Origin: Nitratireductor sp.
GTDB lineage: Bacteria > Pseudomonadota > Alphaproteobacteria > Rhizobiales > Rhizobiaceae
Reading direction: 5' to 3'
DNA: 64,000 nt
Assembly: GCA_020637805.1 (NCBI GenBank)
Contig: JACKJU010000005.1
Coordinates: 62,001 to 126,000 of the forward strand
Shown: one piece after another, positions 1-7,710 of the stretch
How positions within the stretch are numbered: position 1 is the first letter of the stretch
Layout: every line of letters starts with the position of its first letter
The notes under the pieces: model-generated
What the model was told of the DNA's origin: nothing
The model's database searches: none
The model's input: the letters and a program-made list of their open reading frames with translations, nothing else
Program-made: the position numbers and the translations under genes

Positions 1-111
1 AACGTCTTGTGACGGTTCGTCTTCCTCGCTCTGGACAATGAGCCTGGAACATGTTTCAATCAAACGAATAAATCGGACATCAGCTTTCAGAAAAATTGAA
101 AGATTGGAAAA

Positions 112-1041
112 ATGCAGAACAAGTCAGAGCTTACCGGCCTTCCGCTCGTCGATCTCGAAGTTCTCAAGACACTCGTCGCCATTGCCGAAACGGGCAATTT
201 CTCCGCTGCGGCGGAAGCCGTGTTCAGAACGCCGTCAGCCATTTCCATGCAGGTGAAGAAACTGGAGGAGATGCTGGGCAAGCCGGTCTTTGTCCGGGAT
301 TCGCGCTCGGTCAGGCTGACCGATGACGGGGAATTCCTGCTGCGCCATGCGCGCAGGCTGCTGGCGATGAACCGTGAGATGGTGGCTCGCTTCATCACGC
401 CGGAAGTTGCAGGTGTTGTCAGGCTCGGTGCCCCGGACGATGCCGCTGAGCGGTTCCTGCCGGATACGCTCAGGCGGTTTGCGGAAACCCATCCCTGCAT
501 CACTGTCGACGTTATCGTCGATTCTTCCGCCAGGCTTCGCAAGCGCATCGCCAATCGCGAAATCGATCTCGCGCTCGTCACCTGCTCGTGTGATGCCGAC
601 GGTTGCAGCCCGGCGGAGGAAGCCGAGATTGTCTATGAAGAGCAGCTGGTCTGGGCAGCGGTACGCGGCGGAATTGCTGCCGAGAAGCGCCCCTTGCCGA
701 TTTCGGTCTGGGAGGAAACCTGCATATGGCGCAATGCGGGTCTCGACGCGCTCAAGCGGGGCAATATCGACTATCGCATTGCGTTCCAGAGCGCGCATAT
801 CTCGGGACAGAAGGCCGCCATTCTCGCCGATCTTGCGGTGTCGCCGATCCCGATTTCAGTCGTAGGTGGAGATATCGTCGCAATCAGCCCGGACCGCATT
901 CCGATGCCGTCCGGTTACGCGATTGGTTTGATCACCGCCACCAACATGACGGAGCCGGCGAAGGCCGCTGCCGATCACCTCAGGGCATCGTTTGCGATGC
1001 GCAATGCCAACATGAAGCGGATTTCCGCCTCAGCCGCGTGA
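112..1041 (+). CDS. LysR-family transcriptional regulator
   Basis: Product of 309 residues with the usual LysR layout. An N-terminal winged helix-turn-helix spans about residues 10-70 (ETGNFSAAAEAVFRTPSAIS is the recognition region), followed by a linker helix and a periplasmic-binding-like effector domain from about residue 95 to 300. The ATG lies a few bases after a GGAAAA stretch that can serve as ribosome binding site. It converges on the RamA-like gene and overlaps its 3' end by 12 bases, so it is not an operon member of the one-carbon genes. The effector and target are not readable from the sequence; regulation of a flanking divergent gene left of the window is possible. Family call is secure, function is unknown. 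Confidence 0.9.
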   Translation: MQNKSELTGLPLVDLEVLKTLVAIAETGNFSAAAEAVFRTPSAISMQVKKLEEMLGKPVFVRDSRSVRLTDDGEFLLRHARRLLAMNREMVARFITPEVAGVVRLGAPDDAAERFLPDTLRRFAETHPCITVDVIVDSSARLRKRIANREIDLALVTCSCDADGCSPAEEAEIVYEEQLVWAAVRGGIAAEKRPLPISVWEETCIWRNAGLDALKRGNIDYRIAFQSAHISGQKAAILADLAVSPIPISVVGGDIVAISPDRIPMPSGYAIGLITATNMTEPAKAAADHLRASFAMRNANMKRISASAA

Positions 1042-3050
1042 GCGGCGCCTGCGGCGTCCGCCTTCGCCACCTGGCGAGGTGTCAAGGACCTTGCGCGGGG
1101 GCAGGGCGACAGCCTTCTCAAGGTTGGGGAAGGCCTCAACCTTGTTCGGCATGGCCATGGCGTTGACGAAGTGGGCCTGGAAATCCGGCTCCAGCGCGGT
1201 TTCGATCTTCTCGATCCGTCGCACCGTTTCCTCGATTTCGCGGCGGTAGCCGCGATTCAGCAGTGCCATTTTTGCGCCATAACCTGCGGCGTTGCCCACT
1301 GCCTTCACATGCGACAGGTCGCAATCCGGGATGAGGCCAAGCACCATGGCGTATTTCGGGTCGATGAAGGTGCCGAAGGCGCCGGCAAAGGAAATGGAAT
1401 CGACTGCGGAAATGCCTTTCTTGTCCATCAGCAGCTTGATGCCAGCGTAGAGCGCTGCCTTGGCGAGCTGGATGGCACGGACATCGTTCTGGGTAATGGT
1501 GAGTGTCTGCTCGCCGCGCCACAGGACGTAGGAAAAGGTGCGGCCGTTTTCGATGATGCGGTCAGACCGGGCTGCCATTGCGCCATCGATCACGCCATCC
1601 TCGGAAATGATGCCGCTCAGGTACATCTCGGCAATCACCTCGATGATGGCCGAGCCGCAAACACCGGTGACGCCGGTTTTTGACACGCCTTCCTCGAAAC
1701 CATCCTCGTTTGACCACTTGTCGGTGCCGATGACGCGGACGCGCGACTCCAGCGTTTCGGGGTCGATGCGCACCCGCTCGATGGCGCCGGGTGCAGCGCG
1801 CTGGCCGCAGGAAATTTCAGCGCCTTCAAATGCCGGTCCGGTGGGTGAAGAGGCCGCGACCACGCGGTCCCTGTTGCCGAGTACGATCTCGGCATTGGTG
1901 CCGACATCCACGACCAGCATTTCGGCGTCCTGCCGGTGCGGACCTTCGCAGAGCGTTACAGCGGCGGCATCGGCACCCACGTGGCCTGCAATGCAGGGCA
2001 GCATGTAGACGCGTGCGCCGTCGTTCACATTGATGGCTATCTCTTCCGCGCGCGTGTTGACCGCACCGGAAACGGCGAGCGCAAATGGCGCGCCGCCAAG
2101 TTCCGTCGGGTCGATCCCCAGGAACAGGTGGTGCATGACCGGATTGCCGACGAAGACGAGGTTCAGGATGTCGTTCCGGTCGATGCCGGCATCCTTGCAT
2201 ACATTGCCGATCAGTTCGTTCAGGGCCGTGCGGACGGCATTCGTCATGCCTTCGCGCCCGTCCGGATTCATCATCACGTAGGAGACGCGGCTCATCAGGT
2301 CTTCGCCGAAACGGATCTGCGGGTTCGATGTGCCGGAAGATGCGATCGTGCGTCCCGAAAGCAGGGAAACGAGGTGAAGTGCGATCGTCGTCGAGCCGAT
2401 GTCGCAGGCCACGCCATAGGCCTCGTTCTTCAGGCCGGGATAGAGCGCGATCAGCTTGGGGCGTTCGTTTTCGCTGTCCTGATGGATGACAGCGGTCACC
2501 TGCCAGACACCCTTGCGCAGGATCTTCTGGACTTGTCCCAGCAAGTGGAAGTCGACCTCGATGTTGGTGTAGCCCCAGTCCTTTTCGAGTGCGCTCCGCA
2601 ACCTGTCGAGATCGCCCAGCGGCTTGTGCATGTCGGGCTCTTCGACCTCGACAAAGCACATGTGGATCGCCGGGTTGCGCTCGATGACACGGCCATCGTC
2701 GGTCTTGCGGACGACCTGAGCGTTGATCTGCAGTTCTGGGGATGTCGACGACAAGATCGCCTTCGATGGTGGCGGAGCAGGAGGCGGCGTCCTTCCTTCA
2801 ACTCCGCGCTTTTCGGCGTATCGCTTTCCTTCGCACCAAGGGGCGAAACGTTTTCTGCAGCCGAGGTGATGCCGTGCTTGGCGAAGTTGCCGGTCTGGAT
2901 CTCGCATTGGCAGCGGCCGCAGATACCACGCCCACCACAGACCGATTCCACATAGACACCCAGTTCGCGCGCCGCATCGATGATCGGTGTGCCCTTGGCA
3001 AACCGGCCGCGCTTGCCCGAGGGCATGAAGAGAACGAGGGGATCGGTCAT
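1030..3050 (-). pseudogene. RamA-like corrinoid-activation protein (2Fe-2S plus ASKHA/DUF4445), frameshifted
   Basis: The family reductively reactivates Co(II) corrinoid to Co(I) using ATP. The start at 3050 gives a ferredoxin-like domain with C38, C44 and C47 of a 2Fe-2S cluster. The long C-terminal ASKHA-type domain is in another frame (from about 2738 down to 1030; DIGSTTIALHL and VVDVGTNAEIVLG are visible nucleotide-binding motifs). Between them a short segment in the third frame (2779-2742) encodes CSATIEGDLVVDIP, which holds the expected fourth cluster cysteine. Thus two shifts are needed, near 2777-2783 and 2738-2741, both in C-rich runs; each equals one extra or two missing bases. The rest is well conserved, so this is either a fresh pseudogene or a sequencing/assembly error. 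It ends in an Arg/Gly-rich tail, GGRRRRRSRG. Pseudogene status is uncertain; the family is clear. Confidence 0.8.
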
Positions 3051-3095
3051 GCGGCTTTCCTTTCACACCCTCGAAGGGCGAGGGGGAAGCATAGT

Positions 3096-3503
3096 CTGGA
3101 AGCAACGGTCTACATTCTTCGATGCGCCGACGGCAGCTACCATACCGGCGTTACGAAGCAGGAAGTCGTGGCCTGTGTGTGGGAACATAACAAGTCTCAT
3201 GATCCAAAGGCATACACGTTCAAACGCCGACCGGTGAAGCTTGTTTTTCACGAGACGTATGACCGTGTGCTCGACGCCATTGCCCGGGAAAAGCAAATCA
3301 AGGGTTGTTCGCGCCGGAAGAAGGAAGCACTCATCGCTCTTGAATATGATCGGCTTCCTTCGATTTCCCGGCGTGGACATCTCAATCCCTGCAAGGCAGC
3401 CAAAATTGGCAACCCGCACCGACTGGGGCGACTCAACCCCTTCTGCGGCCACCGGTACGGCGGCCGCGGGCACCGGCAGGCGCTGCGTCGGGATCGCGGT
3501 TGA
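3096..3503 (+). CDS. GIY-YIG nuclease family protein (UPF0213-like)
   Basis: The frame encodes a small GIY-YIG domain: VYILRCADGSYHTG at the start corresponds to the YIL..YTG core, followed by the EHN motif and the typical REKQIKGCSRRKKEALI end. Homologues are about 90-110 residues; this frame runs to 135 residues because the stop is late. No ATG, GTG or TTG precedes the domain in frame close by; a CTG at 3096 behind a GGGGGA sequence is the best candidate start, so the start is uncertain and could be lost. The last 71 bases overlap, antisense, the 3' end of the pterin-binding methyltransferase gene. Proteins of this type are putative endonucleases of unknown target; the gene sits like an insertion in the one-carbon cluster. 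Confidence 0.6.
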   Translation: MEATVYILRCADGSYHTGVTKQEVVACVWEHNKSHDPKAYTFKRRPVKLVFHETYDRVLDAIAREKQIKGCSRRKKEALIALEYDRLPSISRRGHLNPCKAAKIGNPHRLGRLNPFCGHRYGGRGHRQALRRDRG

Positions 3504-4506
3504 AGGCAATCCATGCGCCGCCGCCCGCATCCTGGTTGAGCAGGAAGTTGGCAGCACGGATCGCTTCCATTTCCTTGCCCGGACGCGATTTGGTCGATCC
3601 CATGCCGAACAGCTTGACGAAGGTCTCATCGTCCATGTCCGCCGGCAGAACGATGCCTGCGGCTTCGATCTCTGCCTTCTTCTCGGCGATCTTCTTCGGT
3701 CCGATTGGAATGGCCACCGGGTTCATGATCGCGCTGGTCATGCCTGCGGCATAGGCCATGGGCAGGAAGGCATTGTTGATGCCGTGGCGGTTGGGCAGGC
3801 CGAACGAGATGTTCGATGCGCCGCAGGTGGTGTTTACGCCAAGTTCCTCGCGCAGGCGGCGAACGAGCGTGAAGACCTGGTGTCCGGCGGTCGCCATTGC
3901 GCCGATCGGCATCACCAGCGGATCAACAACGATATCCTGTGCCTTGATGCCGAAGTCGGCTGCACGCTCGACAATCTTCTTTGCAACGGCGAAGCGAACG
4001 TCGGGATCTTCGGAGATGCCGGTGTCGTCGTTGGAAATGGCGACCACGGGCACGTCGTATTTCTTGATCAACGGCAGAACAGCTTCGAGACGTTCTTCCT
4101 CGCCGGTCACCGAGTTGACGAGCGGGCGGCCCTTGGCGACCTTCAGCCCGGCTTCGAGTGCGCCCGGCACGGAAGAGTCGATGCAAAGCGGGCAGTCGGT
4201 TACAGCCTGGACGACCTCGATCAGCTTGGGCATCAGCATCGGCTCGACGAAGTTGTTGTCGGCATAACGGGGATCTGCTGCCATCTTGCCGGAGAATACA
4301 GCGCCGGAGTTGATGTCGAGAACGGTGGCGCCTGCCTCCACCTGTGCAATCGCGTCAGCCTCAACACGCGAAAAGTCGTCGCGCTCAAGTTCCTCGTTCA
4401 GGATCTTGCGGCCGGTCGGATTGATGCGTTCGCCGATCACGCAGAAGGGCTGGTCGAAGCCGATGATGACTTCCCTGGTTCCGGAACCAACAATGGTATG
4501 GGTCAT
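3433..4506 (-). CDS. Pterin-binding (methyltetrahydrofolate:corrinoid) methyltransferase
   Basis: A 357-residue protein of the DHPS-like pterin-binding fold, as in MetH module 2, AcsE and MtgA. It should move a methyl group between methyl-H4folate and a cobalamin protein. The GERINPTGRKILNEEL start, VLDINSGAVFSGK, CIDSSVPGALEAGL and the NDDTGI strand are characteristic. I chose the ATG at 4506 because GGAGA lies six bases upstream; longer frames run into non-conserved sequence. The C-terminus ends in an Arg/Gly tail (GRRTGGRRRG) like its functional neighbours. It follows metF by 84 bases on the same strand, and a perfect palindrome (4522-4541) sits right before its ribosome binding site, implying separate control. 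Direction of transfer in vivo cannot be told from sequence. Confidence 0.88.
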   Translation of the reverse strand: MTHTIVGSGTREVIIGFDQPFCVIGERINPTGRKILNEELERDDFSRVEADAIAQVEAGATVLDINSGAVFSGKMAADPRYADNNFVEPMLMPKLIEVVQAVTDCPLCIDSSVPGALEAGLKVAKGRPLVNSVTGEEERLEAVLPLIKKYDVPVVAISNDDTGISEDPDVRFAVAKKIVERAADFGIKAQDIVVDPLVMPIGAMATAGHQVFTLVRRLREELGVNTTCGASNISFGLPNRHGINNAFLPMAYAAGMTSAIMNPVAIPIGPKKIAEKKAEIEAAGIVLPADMDDETFVKLFGMGSTKSRPGKEMEAIRAANFLLNQDAGGGAWIAFNRDPDAAPAGARGRRTGGRRRG

Positions 4507-4521
4507 GTGTCTCTCCATATG

Positions 4522-4541
4522 ATATAAAGACTTCTTTATAT
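4522..4541. promoter_or_regulatory. SahR-like palindromic operator before the pterin-binding methyltransferase
   Basis: Perfect palindrome with arms ATATAAAGA and TCTTTATAT and a 2-base centre (CT); one more base pair extends it on each side. The same arms occur at 24099-24118 before the homocysteine methyltransferase gene. From memory this resembles the site of SahR, an ArsR-family repressor that senses S-adenosylhomocysteine in Proteobacteria. It ends 15 bases before the ATG at 4506, so repressor or hairpin formation could affect transcription or translation. Confidence 0.7.
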
Positions 4542-4589
4542 CGTTATATGATCTATTGCAACCCGGTCGCCCGCATTGGCGGAGTCGGG

Positions 4590-5672
4590 TCAGTTGGTCA
4601 CGTTCTCGACGATCTGCTGAGGTGTCTGGGGTTTGTCGCCGATTTCCTCGATGCGAGCGGCGACCATTTCGGTATCGGGTGCAGCTTCGCGTTTCCACGG
4701 CTTGCGGCCCTTCAGAACACCGGAATCGGCGACGATCTCGGCAACATATTCTTCCTGCCGGTAGGCCATCACGTGGATACCGTTGACGCCCTCGATTTCC
4801 TTCACCTCGTTGATGATGTCGATGCAGAGCTTCTTGCCTTCAGCCTTCTGGTTTTCGGCACCTTCAAGTCGCTTGATGATCTCGTCGGGAATGTGGATGC
4901 CCGGAACGTTGGACCGGATCCAGCGGGCGGTCTTGGCCGAGGCGAGGGGGCCAACGCCCACCATGATGTAGCATTTCTCGTGCAGGCCCATGTCGCGCAC
5001 CTTCTTCATGTATTCGCGAAGCATGGGAACGTCGAAGCAATACTGGCTTTGAACGAACTGCGCGCCGGCTTCGATCTTCTTGGCCAAGCGATGCGGGCGG
5101 AAATCATAAGGCGGGGCAAACGGATTGATTGCCGCTCCCAGGAATACCTGGGGCGGGTGGGTGAGCTTGCGGCCGGAGAGGAACTTCGCATCGTCACGCA
5201 TGGTGCGGGCGGTTTCCAGGAGCGACATGGAATCAAGGTCGAAAACGGGCTTGGCGCCGGGCTGGTCGCCTGCCTGAACACCATCGCCTGTCAGGCACAG
5301 AATGTTCTGCACGCCCATGGCTGAAGCGCCCAGAATGTCGCCCTGGATGGCTATGCGGTTCTTGTCGCGGCAGGCGATCTGCAGGATCGGCGCATAGCCC
5401 ATGCGGGTAAGGAGCGCACAGATGCCGACGGATGACATGTGGCAGTTGGCCCCGGAAGCATCGACGGCGTTGATCCCGTCGACCCAGCCATCGAAAATCG
5501 CGGCGCGCTCGTACACATCCTGCGGGTTGGCGCTGTCGGGCGGGTTGAGTTCGGTGGTAACCGCAAACTCGCCCCGTCGCAGGACGCGTTCAAGCCGTCC
5601 GAGCGAAGAATGACCGGGAAGGGGGTCAAGCGGAGAACTGGGGTCGAGCGGGTTTACGTCTGTATTGCTCAT
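4590..5672 (-). CDS. metF: Methylenetetrahydrofolate reductase
   Basis: A 360-residue FAD-dependent TIM-barrel enzyme interconverting methylene- and methyl-H4folate. Motifs include TTELNPPDS near the N-terminus, ILCLTGDGVQAGDQP in the folate/FAD region, and AGAQFVQSQYCFDV, the usual 'GA.F.ISQ..F' strand. It is about 60 residues longer than E. coli MetF, with extra sequence at both ends. Its ATG overlaps the stop of metV by four bases (ATGA), so translation is coupled. Together with MetV it belongs to the MetF/MetV type. Next to a corrinoid methyltransferase set it could supply methyl-folate for methionine synthesis or oxidise methyl-folate released by demethylation; the sequence does not decide this. 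Confidence 0.92.
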   Translation of the reverse strand: MSNTDVNPLDPSSPLDPLPGHSSLGRLERVLRRGEFAVTTELNPPDSANPQDVYERAAIFDGWVDGINAVDASGANCHMSSVGICALLTRMGYAPILQIACRDKNRIAIQGDILGASAMGVQNILCLTGDGVQAGDQPGAKPVFDLDSMSLLETARTMRDDAKFLSGRKLTHPPQVFLGAAINPFAPPYDFRPHRLAKKIEAGAQFVQSQYCFDVPMLREYMKKVRDMGLHEKCYIMVGVGPLASAKTARWIRSNVPGIHIPDEIIKRLEGAENQKAEGKKLCIDIINEVKEIEGVNGIHVMAYRQEEYVAEIVADSGVLKGRKPWKREAAPDTEMVAARIEEIGDKPQTPQQIVENVTN

Positions 5673-6262
5673 TTCACATCTCCCGATGCGGCGTTTTGCG
5701 CTGCCTCGCGCTCGGCGGCAGCCTTGGCGGTTACCCGGAGCCAGGACGAGGTTTCGCGCAGGCTCTGGTCCACCGGCTTTTGCACCTTCAGGATCGCGTC
5801 ACTGCCGCGCATCTGCTGCGAGCCGAGCCAGGCCTGAACCCAGACGCAGGGCATGTCCGGTTCGACCTCGCAATTGCCGTTTGCGCGGACGCCGCCGCAT
5901 GGGCCGTTGCGCAATTGCTTGGGGCAGTTCATCGGGCAGGACATGCCTGTCGAGGAAAGAACACACTGGCCGCACATGCGGCAGTCGAACATCAAGCCCT
6001 TCACATTGCGCTCAAGAAAGGTGACCGGACCTTCGGCACGGTGATAGCCCAACCATTTCCAGACGGGATGCAGCATCAGGAACACGTTTGCGAACCTGGC
6101 ATAGAACCATTCGAGAAAACGGGAATGCCGAACCGACCACAGGCGGACGGAATAGGACCGTTGCCGCCTGCTTGGGCTTACGCCCGCCGGCTTGAAGTCA
6201 GTCTTCGGAGCGGCCTTCTTGACGAGTGTGGCCTGTGTGACGACCGGTTTCGCGTCGCTCAT
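5669..6262 (-). CDS. metV: MetV-type zinc/Fe-S partner of methylenetetrahydrofolate reductase
   Basis: A 197-residue protein of the 'methylenetetrahydrofolate reductase C-terminal' family. A basic N-terminal half with an aromatic, possibly membrane-near stretch (about residues 49-72) precedes a cysteine-rich module: C94, C97, C100, C109, C113, C122, C131 and C139, in CRMCGQCVLSSTGMSCP and CPKQLRNGPCGG. In acetogens MetV is needed for MetF activity and mediates electron transfer. Here it is immediately upstream of metF with a 4-base overlap, so the two are one unit. Metal or cluster type is inferred from the cysteines only. Confidence 0.88.
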   Translation of the reverse strand: MSDAKPVVTQATLVKKAAPKTDFKPAGVSPSRRQRSYSVRLWSVRHSRFLEWFYARFANVFLMLHPVWKWLGYHRAEGPVTFLERNVKGLMFDCRMCGQCVLSSTGMSCPMNCPKQLRNGPCGGVRANGNCEVEPDMPCVWVQAWLGSQQMRGSDAILKVQKPVDQSLRETSSWLRVTAKAAAEREAAQNAASGDVK

Positions 6263-6315
6263 TTTAGTGCCTTCGAAATACAGAAGCCGGCCGGCACCAT
6301 TGCCGCACCGTGATT

Positions 6316-6618
6316 TCAGGCTTCCCTGCCGCAGGAATTGACGAGTTGCACGAGGCGCTCCTTCGTGTAACCTGTCTCAAGTTCCTGCGCGGCCTTGTCA
6401 GCCTCTGCCTCCAGGTCGTCGCCGACCTCGACCGGGTCGGAACGGCGCCATTCGGCCAGGTAGTCATCGGTCTCGGCTGCACCGCTTTTCATCGCGCACA
6501 TGTCGATGGCCTCGGTGAAGCGCAGAGACAGCTCGCGTTTTGCGACAGATTTCCTGCCTGCCCGAACGATTACCTGAGCTGGAATATCGCGCCAGTAGAC
6601 GATCTGAAGCTGTGCCAT
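6316..6618 (-). CDS. Small 'virulence factor' family protein of one-carbon clusters
   Basis: A 100-residue soluble protein (MAQLQIVYWRDIPAQVIVRAG at the start). The Pfam family name 'virulence factor' is historical; from memory, members recur beside MetV/MetF and corrinoid genes in alphaproteobacteria. The protein is predicted to be alpha/beta with an acidic middle (EVGDDLEAEADKAAQELE). It lies 53 bases upstream of metV on the same strand and is probably the first gene of the metV-metF unit. No catalytic motif is recognisable. The role is unknown; a folate or corrinoid accessory function is a guess from context. Confidence 0.75.
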   Translation of the reverse strand: MAQLQIVYWRDIPAQVIVRAGRKSVAKRELSLRFTEAIDMCAMKSGAAETDDYLAEWRRSDPVEVGDDLEAEADKAAQELETGYTKERLVQLVNSCGREA

Positions 6619-6722
6619 TTGCGACCTCGTTTTGCGTTTCGGGAATGTGTCTGAAGATTGGGCGCCGCGATACGCTCGTTACGACGCGCAAGCTGAAAAA
6701 AGCGACGCTGCAAATGCACTCC

Positions 6723-7196
6723 TTAGCGCATTTCAAGCAGCAGGGAGCCGGTGAATTCAATGACGGTTTCACCGTGCTGGTTTTCGCCGCGATTGACCGC
6801 TTCCATTATGTACCAGCCGGGCCGCGAGGCGCTAGGCCGGCAGGTCGCGGTTTTCGAGTAATAGGTGATCGTGTCGCCTGCCATGACCGGCCGCAGCCAG
6901 CGCAAATCCCTGAAGCCCGGCGAAACACCGGCCTGAGGCAGCTTCCCGCCAGTTTTCAACGCTTCCTTCGACCGCGCTTCTGCCGTTTCGCGCTGCTTGC
7001 GCATCCAAACAGAGACCGTGTGCCATCCTGAAGCGCACAGACCGCCGAATATCGAGTTTCTGGCGGCTTCCTCGCTAAGATGAAAGGGTTGCGGATCGAA
7101 CCTGCCAGCGAACCGGATGATCTCTTCGGCAGTGAAGGTATGTGCGCCCAGGTTTTCCTCGTGACCGGGCTGCATGAAATCGGGGAGGGGCGTCAT
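6723..7196 (-). CDS. MaoC-family (R)-hydratase/dehydratase, second of tandem pair
   Basis: A 157-residue hot-dog-fold protein. AEEIIRFAGRFDPQPFHL is the MaoC hydratase motif carrying the catalytic Asp and His, followed by GGLCASGWHTVSVWMR and RDLRWLRPVMAGDTIT. The enzyme would hydrate trans-2-enoyl-CoA or -ACP or dehydrate a hydroxyacyl thioester. I chose the ATG at 7196, which overlaps the stop of the upstream MaoC gene by four bases (ATGA), although the frame is open further upstream. The two are co-translated and probably form a heteromer, as two-gene MaoC hydratases often do. Substrate is unknown. Confidence 0.85.
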   Translation of the reverse strand: MTPLPDFMQPGHEENLGAHTFTAEEIIRFAGRFDPQPFHLSEEAARNSIFGGLCASGWHTVSVWMRKQRETAEARSKEALKTGGKLPQAGVSPGFRDLRWLRPVMAGDTITYYSKTATCRPSASRPGWYIMEAVNRGENQHGETVIEFTGSLLLEMR

Positions 7197-7657
7197 GCTG
7201 CGGCTCCCTCGCGCGTGAGGAAGAAAGACTTGTAACGGTTTTCCATGACCTTTTCGCCGTTCTGGTTTTCCACAACCAGCATCCAGGTTCCGATACCGAG
7301 TCCGGGCCGGGAAGAAGAGGTGCGTGCATCCATCACTTCGCAGTAGCCGGACAAGGTGTCCCCTGCGCAGACAGGTTTCAGCCATTTGCAGTATTCGATT
7401 CCCGGAGAGCCCTGAGAGGACGACTCGAGAATGAAGGCATCGCACATCATGCGCATGGAAATGGCGCAAAGATGCCAGCCGGATGCAATCAGTCCGTCGA
7501 AGCCATGTTCGACCGCTGCCTCGGCATCGAGATGAAACGGATAGGGATCGAACTCGCTGGCAAATTCGACAATTTCCTCAGCCGATACAGTTCGGGCAGG
7601 CAGGTCGATCCGTTTCCCGGGAGGGAAATCCTCGAAATACCATTTTTTGTTCTTCAT
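7193..7657 (-). CDS. MaoC-family (R)-hydratase/dehydratase, first of tandem pair
   Basis: A 154-residue hot-dog-fold protein with VSAEEIVEFASEFDPYPFHL, the Asp/His hydratase signature, GLIASGWHLCAISMR and the substrate-loop segment EYCKWLKPVCAGDTLSG. It is clearly homologous to the downstream gene, so the pair came from duplication. It follows the solute-binding protein gene by 53 bases on the same strand, which suggests a three-gene transcript. There is no acyl-CoA ligase or dehydrogenase beside it to point at a substrate. Confidence 0.86.
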   Translation of the reverse strand: MKNKKWYFEDFPPGKRIDLPARTVSAEEIVEFASEFDPYPFHLDAEAAVEHGFDGLIASGWHLCAISMRMMCDAFILESSSQGSPGIEYCKWLKPVCAGDTLSGYCEVMDARTSSSRPGLGIGTWMLVVENQNGEKVMENRYKSFFLTREGAAA

Positions 7658-7710
7658 GGGATGCTCTGCAGAAATGATGCCGAACGAAGATGTGTCCGTT
7701 GTTGCGGTGA

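Noticed and set aside
3241..4527. A 428-codon plus-strand frame opposite the pterin-binding methyltransferase
   Set aside because: Same reason: the minus-strand protein is a recognisable family from end to end.
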